From positions 806,001 through 870,000 of the forward strand of contig JADJOS010000001.1 in NCBI GenBank assembly GCA_016713675.1: a stretch of 64,000 nt of DNA, in the 5' to 3' direction. Shown here piece by piece: positions 26,837 through 35,696 of this stretch. The stretch's first letter is position 1. Each line of letters begins with the position of its first letter. Made by a program: the position numbers and the translations under genes. The DNA is from Acidobacteriota bacterium (GTDB lineage Bacteria; Acidobacteriota; Blastocatellia; Pyrinomonadales; Pyrinomonadaceae). Under the pieces are notes generated by a model, which worked only from the letters and a program-made list of their open reading frames with translations, ran no database searches and had not been told where the DNA came from.

Positions 26837-26892
26837 TGGAACAACTCCTCTGAGCCATTTCCGGACATTCCGGCTTACTCATGTACGATCGC

Positions 26893-27693
26893 TCAATCAT
26901 CACGCGTGACCGCTGCGGCGGACGCTGTCGAGGTTCCCGTGTCGATGCACGGCTCGGGCCGCCGGTACGATTTCCGGCGAATTCCGCTCTTTGTTTTGAA
27001 AATGACTTCCTGCTGATTAAATGAATCCAAATAACCATTCAAAAATGCTGTTCCCGGCGCAAAGCTGAACACCTTGCAAAGTGCCTTCGAAAACAGCATC
27101 ACTTCTTCCCCGCTCGTACCTCCGCCGGAAAATCCGACCGGCACGAGGTCATCTATCACAAGGATCTCTGCCACCGGCCTGGTTTGCACAAGATCACCTT
27201 CGGGGCTCAGCCACCTTTCATATCGGGCCTTGATCGCGTCCGCGGATGAAATATCGACAACGGTCGCGGTTCCGCCCGCGGTTCCGGCTGCTGCAGCTCC
27301 GCCGGATGTCGAACCTCCCGACGTTCCGGCTGCCGCCGTCTGATCCGATGTTCCCGGACGAGCACCCTGTGATTGTGCGGCCTGCGACGTTGCGGCACTC
27401 AGCCCGCCGCGGTCGGCGAATGCATCGCTGACGTCATCCGCTGCGGGAGCGGGATCTGCGGCGAGCACCTTTGCGAGATCCGCCTCGATCTTCGGGTCGA
27501 TCACGACCTTTGTTTGCTGTTCATTTGCCAAACGGTCCGCGTCCGCTCTATTTCCAAACGATGAAAAAACGTCGTAAGCAACAAATACAACCAGAAACGT
27601 CAGGAACGAAGCCGCAAAAATGCCGGCTAATGACAGCCCCAATCGGGCCGAGCCGGTCTCTGATCGAAATGATTCTGCGTATATGCTGATCAT
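26893..27693 (-). CDS. PilP/GspC-like pilus inner-membrane protein
   Basis: The 266-residue protein has a short cytoplasmic N terminus and one transmembrane segment (LGLSLAGIFAASFLTFLVVFVAY). A long Ala/Gly/Ser/Thr-rich periplasmic linker follows (about 85-150), and then a C-terminal domain ending in an HR-like small beta domain (VFSFAPGTAFLNGYLDSFNQQEVIF). Position next to PilO and the secretin, and this topology, suggest it links the inner-membrane complex to PilQ as PilP or GspC does. Sequence similarity to either is not obvious by eye. It overlaps the PilO gene by 4 bp. Confidence 0.6.
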   Translation of the reverse strand: MISIYAESFRSETGSARLGLSLAGIFAASFLTFLVVFVAYDVFSSFGNRADADRLANEQQTKVVIDPKIEADLAKVLAADPAPAADDVSDAFADRGGLSAATSQAAQSQGARPGTSDQTAAAGTSGGSTSGGAAAAGTAGGTATVVDISSADAIKARYERWLSPEGDLVQTRPVAEILVIDDLVPVGFSGGGTSGEEVMLFSKALCKVFSFAPGTAFLNGYLDSFNQQEVIFKTKSGIRRKSYRRPEPCIDTGTSTASAAAVTRDD

Positions 27694-28352
27694 TTTTCTA
27701 CCCTTCCTTCGTTGATAGCAACGTCCTTGGGCCCGTTCGGCAGTTCGGCAGGCGGCGGAGCATGGTATGCGACAAGCGTAAATCCCGCCGAGACCGACCC
27801 CTTTAGCGAAACGATCGAATAATCACGAACCAGCAATATGCGCGGCATTCGCGATATATCACCAAAGAATTTGACGACCTGCGGATATGAACCGGTCACG
27901 ACGGCCGGGATCTCGCGCTCGTAGAGCTTGGCGGCACGGGGCGATTTGACTGATTCTTTTACGGCTAAGAGGCCGGTGAGCGTAACGTTGTTTCGCCTCG
28001 CAGCCATTTCGACCTGGCCGAGCACGTCGGCGATCTCGGTCTCTTTCGGCAGCAGCGGTTTCGCGTCTTCGTAGAGGTCGGTGACCTTGGCAAATTGGGC
28101 ACGAAACTGCGTCTCGCCCTCGAGCATCGCCTCGGTCTTTCGATTCTCTAACTCCTTCGCCGCGACCTGCCGCTGATATTCACGCCCCGATTCGACCCAG
28201 CCTTTCAGAAGATACCCATAGATCAGATAACCAAGCCCGGCCGAGATGATCGCCATTACAACGAACGTCACAAATCCGCCCCGGCGCATCGCCTCCATAT
28301 AAATGCCGTCGAACATTCGTTGAATTCCGGTTGTGCGTTTCTGTCTGTTCAT
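27690..28352 (-). CDS. pilO: PilO-like pilus alignment-complex protein
   Basis: This 220-residue bitopic membrane protein has one transmembrane segment (GGFVTFVVMAIISAGLGYLIYGYLL). A coiled-coil region follows (about 55-100, REYQRQVAAKELENRKTEAML), then LLPKETEIADVLGQVEMAARRNNV, the usual PilO hallmark, and a ferredoxin-like C-terminal domain (VVTGSYPQVVKFFGDISRMPRI). PilO and PilN form the periplasmic part of the alignment complex. It lies 21 bp after the PilM-PilN fusion gene. Confidence 0.88.
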   Translation of the reverse strand: MNRQKRTTGIQRMFDGIYMEAMRRGGFVTFVVMAIISAGLGYLIYGYLLKGWVESGREYQRQVAAKELENRKTEAMLEGETQFRAQFAKVTDLYEDAKPLLPKETEIADVLGQVEMAARRNNVTLTGLLAVKESVKSPRAAKLYEREIPAVVTGSYPQVVKFFGDISRMPRILLVRDYSIVSLKGSVSAGFTLVAYHAPPPAELPNGPKDVAINEGRVEK

Positions 28353-28373
28353 GGCTTTCCTCTTTCGCGATTC

Positions 28374-30278
28374 CTACGTCGGCGGCCTCTGCAATGCTGC
28401 GGCCGGATCAGGCACTTGTCCCGGGGCCGTCTGGCCCGGAGCCGCGGGCTGAGTCGCCGGTTTGGGCTTCGGCCCAAATTCGGCCATCGGCAGATAATTT
28501 CCCTTGATACTCCAGACGACCACGCCCGGTGCAGCCGCGATATTATTGGTCAACGTCGAACCGGCGATCGAAGGAGCTTTCACTTGTCCTGCAGCCGTCA
28601 ATACCGGTGCGACCTCCTGCACTTCGTACGCCAGATTGCTGAACAGACGGGTTCCGCTTTCAGCACCGCCGGCGAATTCGAGTGATTTGATGAACGACGC
28701 GACGGCGTCCTTGCTGCGAGCCATGCCCTTGATCTCGACCTCACCCTTTTCCGTCAATTTGAGATCCGAAACGTAGAACGACGGATCGATCGTGAACGGA
28801 AAGCTCTTGTTCAATTCCCGCAGCATTCCAAGTCCGACCGGCTGCTGACGGCGAAGCTGGCTGACCTGTCCGATAAATTCCTGATACCACTTGAGGCTCG
28901 ACTCGTATGTGCGGCGGCGTTCGACGGCAGGCCGCAGTTCGAGCGTCCTCGCGTCAGCACGCGAATCGCGGATCGAGGTGATCATGTACGAGACGATTCC
29001 GCCCGCGACCAGAGCCATCAGAAATCCGGCAACTATCAGCGGGGCCGCAAAAACAGCCATCGCAGCACGATCTCGCCGTATCTCAAGACGGGCCTCGTCT
29101 TCGCGGCGGCGTTCGCTTTCCTCTGAATCCGCAAGTGCGAGGATGTCGCGGGCAAGGTCGATCGACGGCAGTATCTCGGATCCGGCGACCGCGTCGCCGC
29201 CGGACGCATACGAACCAAGCAAAAGTCCGCTCGCAACGGCTTCGTCCACTGGTTTTTCGAGAGCTATATAGTCAACGCCGGTCTTATTTTCCCATTCAGT
29301 GCTGAGACGCCGGGCGATATCGTCAAGGCCGCTCTCGCACACCCAAACGACCTGTGCGTATGTAGTAAGCTGCAGGCTCTTTAACTTTTCGGTCGTCATC
29401 TGCAGCGAAAGCTGGTCGAATGCCTGCCGTACGTATGCTTCGACGCTTTCACGATCTTCGCCGGGGTGGGCGTCCTTGATCTCTTTTGCCGGCTCACGTC
29501 TCGCACCGCGGCGTCGGCGTGTGATCTCGTCCGGGGCCAGAAATGCGTCTTCGCTGAAGAATCCGCATCGCGGGCTCCACAGCCCAAAACTGTATCCCGA
29601 GCGATTGATCATCAGGAACGCCGTTACCTCTGCGTCCTTTCCCGGACGCCGGGCCGCCGAGCCTTTGTCGGTGGCCGTCAGAAAATATCGTGCGATCGCT
29701 CGCAGCGGTGTTTCGATCGTCAGATCGATACGGCCGCCGGCAAGTGTCCGCATTCGTGCCGCCAGCGAATCGACATAAAGCCGCGGGACTTCGGTCATCG
29801 ATATCTGCCCGTTCGGCAGCCGCCTGAGGCTGCAAGCCGTACTTTCGAGCGACGTCTCAAACACAGGATGATGATCTGTTCCGAGCAGCATTTGCTTTTC
29901 AGCATTGATCAGCCAATCGAGCAGCTCGTGGTCATCGAGTGCGAGCCTTTCGCCGTCAAGCGCCAAGATCCGCGTCCGTTCCGAGTAATCGGCGACCGAC
30001 GTAATGAAATGAGTATCCTGTGAAAATGCCGGCAAGCCGAGATCGCGGGTGCGGTGCTCGTCCAGGGCCGAGATAAGATCGCTGTCGGAACGATAACGGA
30101 CAAGGTCGATCTGAATATCTCGGGCCGTACCGCCTGTTACCGGCGACGCAGCCACCGCTTCGCCGGCATTGATCCAAACCAAAGCCGCCTGGTCGGGTGA
30201 ATCCCATAACTCAACCCGTTCCGCGTCGTAGCTGTCGCCGATCGTTGTGGCTCGCTCTATTGGGTATCCGTCTCTCAT
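28374..30278 (-). CDS. PilM-PilN-like fusion protein
   Basis: This 634-residue protein seems to combine two usually separate subunits. Residues about 1-385 have the mixed alpha/beta character and position of the actin-like PilM. One transmembrane segment (407-433) follows a basic stretch. Residues about 440-605 resemble PilN: a coiled region after the membrane, MLRELNKSFPFTIDPSFYVSDLKL, then EIKGMARSKDAVASFIKSLE. The tail is Pro/Ala/Gln-rich. PilM normally binds the short cytoplasmic N terminus of PilN, so a fusion would fix that contact. The PilM assignment is from context and is weaker than the PilN one. It is the first gene of the pilus operon. Confidence 0.72.
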   Translation of the reverse strand: MRDGYPIERATTIGDSYDAERVELWDSPDQAALVWINAGEAVAASPVTGGTARDIQIDLVRYRSDSDLISALDEHRTRDLGLPAFSQDTHFITSVADYSERTRILALDGERLALDDHELLDWLINAEKQMLLGTDHHPVFETSLESTACSLRRLPNGQISMTEVPRLYVDSLAARMRTLAGGRIDLTIETPLRAIARYFLTATDKGSAARRPGKDAEVTAFLMINRSGYSFGLWSPRCGFFSEDAFLAPDEITRRRRGARREPAKEIKDAHPGEDRESVEAYVRQAFDQLSLQMTTEKLKSLQLTTYAQVVWVCESGLDDIARRLSTEWENKTGVDYIALEKPVDEAVASGLLLGSYASGGDAVAGSEILPSIDLARDILALADSEESERRREDEARLEIRRDRAAMAVFAAPLIVAGFLMALVAGGIVSYMITSIRDSRADARTLELRPAVERRRTYESSLKWYQEFIGQVSQLRRQQPVGLGMLRELNKSFPFTIDPSFYVSDLKLTEKGEVEIKGMARSKDAVASFIKSLEFAGGAESGTRLFSNLAYEVQEVAPVLTAAGQVKAPSIAGSTLTNNIAAAPGVVVWSIKGNYLPMAEFGPKPKPATQPAAPGQTAPGQVPDPAAALQRPPT

Positions 30279-30326
30279 ATAATAATATGGGCTAATTCTA
30301 ACTTATGACTACAATTAGCATCGCTG

Positions 30327-30366
30327 ATATGACGGTGGTCACCTATTGTTGTGACGTTGGTCATAT
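30327..30366. promoter_or_regulatory. Operator-like inverted repeat upstream of the pilus operon
   Basis: Two 16-nt arms (30327-30342 and 30351-30366) around an 8-nt centre share ATATGAC at the outer ends and GTCAC/GTGAC at the inner ends, 12 of 16 positions complementary. It lies 49-88 bp upstream of the PilM-PilN start, in the pilT-pilMN gap. It could be an operator, or an mRNA hairpin; the binding factor is unknown. Confidence 0.4.
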
Positions 30367-30375
30367 ATAATGCGG

Positions 30376-31470
30376 TCAGTCCATGCGGCGGCCGCAAAGG
30401 TCTTTCAATTCCTCGACGTTCGACGACACCGACAGCGCCGTTTCCAACGTGATCGATCGGTTTCGATACAATTCTGCCAGAGCCTGATTCAGCGTCTGCA
30501 TCCCGTATTTATCAGCTCCGGTCTGCATCACCGAATAGATCTGATGGATCTTGTCCTCGCGGATCAGGTTTCTGATCGCTGAGTTCGGTATCAAGATCTC
30601 CATCGCCATGACGCGGCCGTTCGCCGCCGCATTCGGCAGCAGTGCCTGGCACATGATGCCCTCGAGCACATTCGAAAGCTGCGTTCTGATCTCAGACTGC
30701 TGCGACGCGGGAAACACATCGATGATCCTCGTGATCGTCGAAGGTGCCGTATTCGTATGCAGCGTCGCAAAGGTCAAATGTCCGGTCTCGGCGACCCGCA
30801 GTGCCATCTCGATCGTCTCGAGGTCGCGCATCTCGCCGACCAGGACCACGTCCGGATCCTGTCTCAGGCCCGACCTCAGTGCCTCGGCAAATGAGAACGT
30901 ATCCGAACCGAGTTCGCGTTGGCTGATCAGGCAATTCTTATGGTGATGGATGAATTCGATCGGGTCTTCGATCGTGATGATGTGCTCGTGCCGCGTCGAA
31001 TTGATGCGTTCGATCATCGAGGCGAGCGTCGTTGATTTGCCCGAACCCGTCGGCCCCGTCACCAGCACGAGCCCGCGTGGCCGCCGGCAAAGGTCGGACA
31101 CGACGTCCGGCAGCCCAAGCTCGTCAAACGAACTGATCTCATACGGGATCGCTCGGTAAGCTCCGCCGATGGTGTCTTTTTGATAGAAAATATTCACGCG
31201 AAAACGCGACAGACCTTTGAGACCGATCGAAAAATCCAACTGCCGTTTCTCTTCGAACTGTTCTCTCTGCTTTTCGGAGATGAACGAGTGCGTCAGCAGC
31301 TTGGTATCTTCCGGAGTCAGCGGATCGAGGCCCGCGATCGGCATCAATTGTCCGTGGAGCCTGATCTGCGGCGGGCTGTCGACCCTCAGATGAAGGTCAC
31401 TGGCGCCTGCCTCAATTGTCTTGGTAAGTAGGTCTACGAGCGTCTGGCGTGGGTCGTCTTGGATTCCCAT
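30376..31470 (-). CDS. pilT: Type IV pilus retraction ATPase PilT
   Basis: This 364-residue protein is started at 31470 (MGIQDDPRQTLVDLLTKTI), where homologues begin; the frame extends to 31536. Walker A is GPTGSGKST, the Asp box is TIEDPIEF, Walker B is VVLVGEMRD and the His box is TGHLTFATLHT. The C terminus has the AIRNLIRE retraction-associated segment, with Ala-Ile-Arg-Asn-Leu-Ile matching PilT. The N-terminal PAS-like domain begins with ASDLHLRVDSPP. It powers pilus retraction. It is on the same strand as, and 97 bp upstream of, the pilMN gene. Confidence 0.95.
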   Translation of the reverse strand: MGIQDDPRQTLVDLLTKTIEAGASDLHLRVDSPPQIRLHGQLMPIAGLDPLTPEDTKLLTHSFISEKQREQFEEKRQLDFSIGLKGLSRFRVNIFYQKDTIGGAYRAIPYEISSFDELGLPDVVSDLCRRPRGLVLVTGPTGSGKSTTLASMIERINSTRHEHIITIEDPIEFIHHHKNCLISQRELGSDTFSFAEALRSGLRQDPDVVLVGEMRDLETIEMALRVAETGHLTFATLHTNTAPSTITRIIDVFPASQQSEIRTQLSNVLEGIMCQALLPNAAANGRVMAMEILIPNSAIRNLIREDKIHQIYSVMQTGADKYGMQTLNQALAELYRNRSITLETALSVSSNVEELKDLCGRRMD

Positions 31471-31793
31471 AATACAGGCCACCTCTGTCCTGTTAATAGC
31501 AATCCGAAACGTAGATGCGAAACCCGCTTGTTCCAAAATTGGCTAAGAATGTCGCTTCTACGACGCCGTTTTTGGATGCTCTACCGTGGTTGTACTCCTA
31601 TAAATCATGCTTGTCAAGGACCTTTTTCACCGTCCGGTGCATATACTCGAGCTATACAAAAAACTTTGTGTCTTATTTCACATAGTCCTTGCTATTTTTT
31701 CAGTTTTGGGTTTATACCAATAACAGACAGCGTTTTTTTGTGCGGCGGACGCACATCTGATCGCTCTGATATCGACACGGCGCATTGGTTGAT
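31471..31793. other. Divergent intergenic region between pilT and pilS
   Basis: This 323-bp region should hold promoters for both pilT (leftward) and pilSR (rightward). It is AT-rich near 31660-31740. The only clear structure is a short palindrome CACCGTCCGGTG at 31628-31639. I see no sigma-54 consensus and no convincing -35/-10 pair in it, and no small gene. Confidence 0.5.
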
Positions 31794-33461
31794 ATGCACG
31801 ATTCCGTTGCGCTTGAAATTTCGGTCGACCCTGCACTCGCAAGGCGCGTCTCAGTACTGATCTTTGCGAGGCTCGCCCTTGTCGTACTGATCGTGATGGC
31901 CGGCTGGTGGTGGATCTACAGCGATGCCCGCCTTTCGCTCAGCACCTTGCCGACCGGACTTGTCGTTCTTCTGCTCGTTTCCGTTTTTCTGGCAGCGGTA
32001 TTCCAAGTTTGGCTGCGCGTCAGCCGAACACTGACCTGGCAGATCAGAGCTCAGTTCTTCCTGGATACCGTTGTGATCACGTGGCTCGTCTGGGAAACCG
32101 GCGACCTCATCTCGCCCTACATCACGCTCTACATACTGCTCATCAGCGTCGCGGGGTATTTCCTTGGCAAACGTGATGCTTATGTCGTAACGGCCGCATG
32201 CTGCGGCGCCTTTTGCATGCTGTCGATCGCAAGCTATTGGTCGATGATACCAACTATATCGGGCGGCATCGCTTCGTCGCGCGCGGTGCAGATCATCGCG
32301 TTCAACAACGCCGCGTTCGTGCTTGTCGGAATCTTGACGGCCCGTATTGCGGAACATCACAAAGTGGGAGCGGCATTGAAACTTGCGGAGGCAAATTTTG
32401 CCGATCTCAGCGTGCTCCATGAACGCATACTCAGATCGATAAATTCGGGGCTGATCACGACCGATCTAGACGGCAGGATCCATGCATTCAATTCTGCGGC
32501 CGGGAGGATCACCGGACTCAGGGCAGACGATGCTATTGGCCGCGAGGTTTTCGAGATCTTTGACGGTAGCGTTCGTCCGACGATCGAAATGTGTCTGCGT
32601 GAGGTACAAGCCGGCGGCCGTACACCGGCGAATTTCGAGGCCCCGATCGCGTCCGCCGTAATGACAGACAAACCGGCCACCGTCGCGTGCAGCGTGTCGC
32701 CGCTATGCGGCAGTTCTGACATCGCAACCGGCTTGATCATTGCGTTTCAAGACACGTCAGTGCTCCATGCAATGGAAGAAACGCTGAGGCATTCGGACCG
32801 GATGGCTGCCGTCGGCCGCCTCTCCGCCGGCCTCGCCCACGAGATACGCAATCCGCTCGGTTCGATGAGCTCGGCACTTCAGTTCCTTTCGGAAAAAGAA
32901 AAGCCCGAAACCGCCGAAGCCGCATTGATGAGCGTCGTGCTTCGCGAATCGGACCGTCTGAACCGCATCATTACCGATTTTCTGACCTACGCCCGAACGA
33001 AACCGGCCGGGACACATACCAGCGAACAGATCGAAATCAGCGCCGCGATTCGCGATTGCCTTGCATTGCTCAAGCACGATCCGGGCGTTTCGGAAAAGCA
33101 CATTTTTGAATACGCTTCGCCCGAAAGCCCCGTCATACTGTGCGCCGATGAAACGCAGATAAAACAGGTCTGCTGGAACCTTGTCCAAAACGCGATCCAC
33201 GCGATGCCTGACGGCGGCCGTCTGAAGGTCAGCTTGCTTGAGCCAAACGAACGGCTCGTCCGGCTCGTCTTTGCAGACACGGGCTGCGGTATCGCACCGA
33301 AGGACCGCAAAAGGATATTCGAACCATTTTACAGCGGCACCAAGGGCTCCGGCCTCGGGCTGTCTATAGTACATAGGATTGTCACCGATCTCGGCGGCGG
33401 GATCGACGTGCAAAGTGAGGTTGGCAGCGGAACCATGATCACCATCGATCTTCCCAGATGA
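31794..33461 (+). CDS. pilS: Sensor histidine kinase, PilS type
   Basis: The 555-residue protein starts at the ATG at 31794; a TTG at 31785 is in frame. The N-terminal 190 residues form about six transmembrane helices (VSVLIFARLALVVLIVMAGWWW onward). A PAS domain follows (about 210-330, INSGLITTDLDGRIHAFNSAAG), then HisKA with the phospho-acceptor His in GLAHEIRNPLGS, and HATPase with N box NLVQNAIHAM, DTGCGIAPKDR and GSGLGLSIVHRI. This matches PilS, which senses pilin in the membrane in characterised systems. It is 27 bp upstream of pilR. Confidence 0.92.
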   Translation: MHDSVALEISVDPALARRVSVLIFARLALVVLIVMAGWWWIYSDARLSLSTLPTGLVVLLLVSVFLAAVFQVWLRVSRTLTWQIRAQFFLDTVVITWLVWETGDLISPYITLYILLISVAGYFLGKRDAYVVTAACCGAFCMLSIASYWSMIPTISGGIASSRAVQIIAFNNAAFVLVGILTARIAEHHKVGAALKLAEANFADLSVLHERILRSINSGLITTDLDGRIHAFNSAAGRITGLRADDAIGREVFEIFDGSVRPTIEMCLREVQAGGRTPANFEAPIASAVMTDKPATVACSVSPLCGSSDIATGLIIAFQDTSVLHAMEETLRHSDRMAAVGRLSAGLAHEIRNPLGSMSSALQFLSEKEKPETAEAALMSVVLRESDRLNRIITDFLTYARTKPAGTHTSEQIEISAAIRDCLALLKHDPGVSEKHIFEYASPESPVILCADETQIKQVCWNLVQNAIHAMPDGGRLKVSLLEPNERLVRLVFADTGCGIAPKDRKRIFEPFYSGTKGSGLGLSIVHRIVTDLGGGIDVQSEVGSGTMITIDLPR

Positions 33462-33488
33462 TCGCTGGATTCCGCCCCATACAATGAT

Positions 33489-34844
33489 ATGCCAAAGCTG
33501 ATGATAGTCGATGACGAAGAAGGATACAGGCAAGTACTACAAACCGTATTCGAGGCCGAGCGCTACAATGTAATTACATTTGCAGACGGGCGGGCAGCTC
33601 TCGATCACCTCGCAGCAGACAAATGTGACCTGATAATCTCGGACGTTCGCATGCCGGACGTCGATGGTATCCAATTGCTCAAAGAGGCCCGCGAGATCGA
33701 CCCTGATATCGGTGTCGTCCTGATGACCGCATTCGGCACGATGGACATTGCCCGAGAGGCGTTCAAGCTCGGTGCCGATGATTTCATTCAAAAGCCGTTC
33801 AACAACGACGAACTGAAGACGATCGTCAAACGCACCATCGACAAGCAGGCGATCATCAACGAGAACCGGGCCTTTCGCCGGGCTCAGCGGAATATGGGCA
33901 GCCTCGCGGGCATTATCGGCCGTTCGCCTAAAATGCTCGAACTGTTCAAGATGATCAAAATGGTCGCCCGCGAACACGCGACGATTCTCATCACAGGCGA
34001 TTCGGGCACCGGCAAAGAGCTGGTAGCGCGCGCGATCCACGACCTTTCGGATCGCGCCGACAAACCGTTCATTCCGATCAATTGCGGTGCTCTCACCGAG
34101 ACTCTGCTCGAGTCCGAACTGTTCGGCTACATAAAGGGAGCGTTTACAGGTGCCGGCGAGAGCCGGCCCGGAATGTTTGAGGCGGCGAACAATGGCACGA
34201 TCTTTCTCGACGAGATCGGCGACATGTCGCAGGCGATGCAGGTCAAGATACTTCGCGTCCTGCAGGAACAGCGGGTCCGCCGCGTCGGTGCCCGCGACGA
34301 AACGCCGGTCGACACCCGCGTTATTACCGCCACCAACCGCGACCTCGGCCCGATGGTCGAGGACGGCACATTTCGCCGCGACCTCTATTACCGTGTTTCG
34401 GTCATCCCGATCCACGTCCCTAGTTTAAGCGAACGCCGCGACGACATCCCCTTGCTGGCGGACCATTTCATCAAAAAATTCTCTGCCCGATCAGGCAAGG
34501 CAGTTCGCCTCTCGAAACAAGCCCTCGAGATACTCAAAGGCCGCCCGTGGAACGGAAACGTTCGCGAACTCGAACACGCCGTCGAACGCGCTGTCACGCT
34601 GACCGCCGACGGCATCGAGATCCGCCCCGAATACTGCGCCGAAGACGCGTCAGCCGCTCATTTCCGCCATATCGATCTTCCGTTCGACGGCATTCACTTG
34701 CCCGAAGTGCTTAATGATATCGAGCGTAAATATGTTGAAGAGGCACTGAGCCGCACCTCGCACAATCAAACGCGTGCCGCCGCATTGCTGCAGATCCCGG
34801 TCCATGCACTTCGCCATCTGTTGCAGAAACACGAGATCAAATAA
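33489..34844 (+). CDS. pilR: Sigma-54-dependent response regulator, PilR type
   Basis: This 451-residue protein has a receiver domain with acidic pocket DD (8-9) and phospho-acceptor Asp52 (SDVRMPD). A sigma-54 AAA+ domain follows: Walker A GDSGTGKE (170-177), the sigma-54-contacting GAFTGA (217-222), Walker B FLDEIGD. It ends with a Fis-type helix-turn-helix (NQTRAAALLQIPVHALRHLL). All parts needed for RpoN-dependent activation are intact. The neighbouring pilA promoter carries a -24/-12 element, so it is the likely target. Confidence 0.95.
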   Translation: MPKLMIVDDEEGYRQVLQTVFEAERYNVITFADGRAALDHLAADKCDLIISDVRMPDVDGIQLLKEAREIDPDIGVVLMTAFGTMDIAREAFKLGADDFIQKPFNNDELKTIVKRTIDKQAIINENRAFRRAQRNMGSLAGIIGRSPKMLELFKMIKMVAREHATILITGDSGTGKELVARAIHDLSDRADKPFIPINCGALTETLLESELFGYIKGAFTGAGESRPGMFEAANNGTIFLDEIGDMSQAMQVKILRVLQEQRVRRVGARDETPVDTRVITATNRDLGPMVEDGTFRRDLYYRVSVIPIHVPSLSERRDDIPLLADHFIKKFSARSGKAVRLSKQALEILKGRPWNGNVRELEHAVERAVTLTADGIEIRPEYCAEDASAAHFRHIDLPFDGIHLPEVLNDIERKYVEEALSRTSHNQTRAAALLQIPVHALRHLLQKHEIK

Positions 34845-34873
34845 AAAATGAGAACGGGACCGTTCCCGTTCTC
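34844..34873. terminator. Shared intrinsic terminator between pilR and pilA
   Basis: GAGAACGGGA (34850-34859) and TCCCGTTCTC (34864-34873) form a perfect 10-bp stem with a 4-nt loop. On the minus strand it is followed by ATTTTTTATTT, so it works best for pilA; in the plus direction (pilR) the tail is not T-rich. Confidence 0.75.
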
Positions 34874-34943
34874 GAAAGGCATCTACGCCCAGTCTTCTCT
34901 AATTTTTTATACGATCCTCCTGCTGATCTTTCGATCAACGGTC

Positions 34944-35402
34944 CTATTGGATCGGTGCGGCTCCGTCGATATCCAAAACGCCTGCAGCACATGGTATCGC
35001 TGATGCCTTCTTGTAAATGACACCGTCCACACTCACACCGTAGTAGTTAGTTCCGGTCGATGAGCTCGCAGGTGCTGCGGCCGCGCAATATGTTGAATTG
35101 CCGGTTCCGCCGACCGTCACGGTGAATGTATATCCGCTCTTGGCCGGAGCTGCGACTGCCAACACGGCATCGACCAGTCCGGTAAGGTTTGGTGCGGTTG
35201 CATATGCAACGCTGTTTCCGAGCGTTGCCTGATAGGTCGCTTCGGCACTGTGATAAGTGCGAAGTGACGAAATTGCGCTTGCCTCGTTCGCCGCACGGCG
35301 TGATGCAAGCAGATTTGGAATTGCGATCGCTGCGACGATCGCGATGATGATCACTACCACTAGCAGTTCAACTAGTGAAAATCCTTTTTCGTTGCTTTTC
35401 AT
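34944..35402 (-). CDS. pilA: Major type IV pilin
   Basis: This 152-residue prepilin starts at 35402, preceded by GAGGAGAGG. The leader MKSNEKG is followed by FSLVELLVVVIIIAIVAAIAI, with Phe at +1 and Glu at +5 of the mature protein. The short leader and long hydrophobic helix are typical type IVa pilin. The globular domain is small (about 95 residues) and Ala/Thr/Ser-rich, with two Cys (STYC and IPCAAG) that could form the D-region disulfide. A sigma-54 promoter lies about 110 bp upstream. Confidence 0.93.
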   Translation of the reverse strand: MKSNEKGFSLVELLVVVIIIAIVAAIAIPNLLASRRAANEASAISSLRTYHSAEATYQATLGNSVAYATAPNLTGLVDAVLAVAAPAKSGYTFTVTVGGTGNSTYCAAAAPASSSTGTNYYGVSVDGVIYKKASAIPCAAGVLDIDGAAPIQ

Positions 35403-35510
35403 GATAACCTCTCCTCGAAACTGAATATTCCGTCTCTCGGGTTGGCTGAATGTGTACTGAATCTTCAACTTCACTCCAGCCGACTCAGATGGCGTTCGCC
35501 CTGTTTAGTC

Positions 35511-35525
35511 GCAAGGGCTATGCCA
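35511..35525 (-). promoter_or_regulatory. Sigma-54 (-24/-12) promoter of pilA
   Basis: On the minus strand TGGCATAGCCCTTGC matches the RpoN consensus TGGCAC-N5-TTGC at 9 of 10 fixed positions, with the invariant GG and GC at correct spacing. Transcription would start near 35500, leaving a leader of about 98 nt before pilA. PilS and PilR are encoded next door, as in the known PilSR-RpoN-pilA circuit. Confidence 0.82.
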
Positions 35526-35616
35526 CACAAAGCTGTTGATACAGAAGACCGGCTAAGTCATTGTTGTTCAACAAGATGCTGAACGGTATAAAATTACTGC
35601 TCGAGGCTCGCAAAGC

Positions 35617-35660
35617 AAAAAAATAAGACTTTTTCTCATACTTGGTAAGAAAAAGTCTTA
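35617..35660 (-). terminator. Intrinsic terminator upstream of the pilA promoter
   Basis: A perfect 13-bp stem, TAAGACTTTTTCT (35624-35636) with its complement at 35648-35660, has an 11-nt loop. On the minus strand it is followed by a run of seven T. It ends the transcript of the HExxH-protein gene before the pilA promoter. Confidence 0.85.
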
Positions 35661-35696
35661 ACTCTGCCGCTCTTGTCTATCCGCGATCTTCGCCGC

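Noticed and set aside
33537..34415. 292-residue open frame antisense to pilR
   Set aside because: It lies wholly inside pilR on the opposite strand and has the composition of a mirrored GC-rich coding frame and no recognisable domain.
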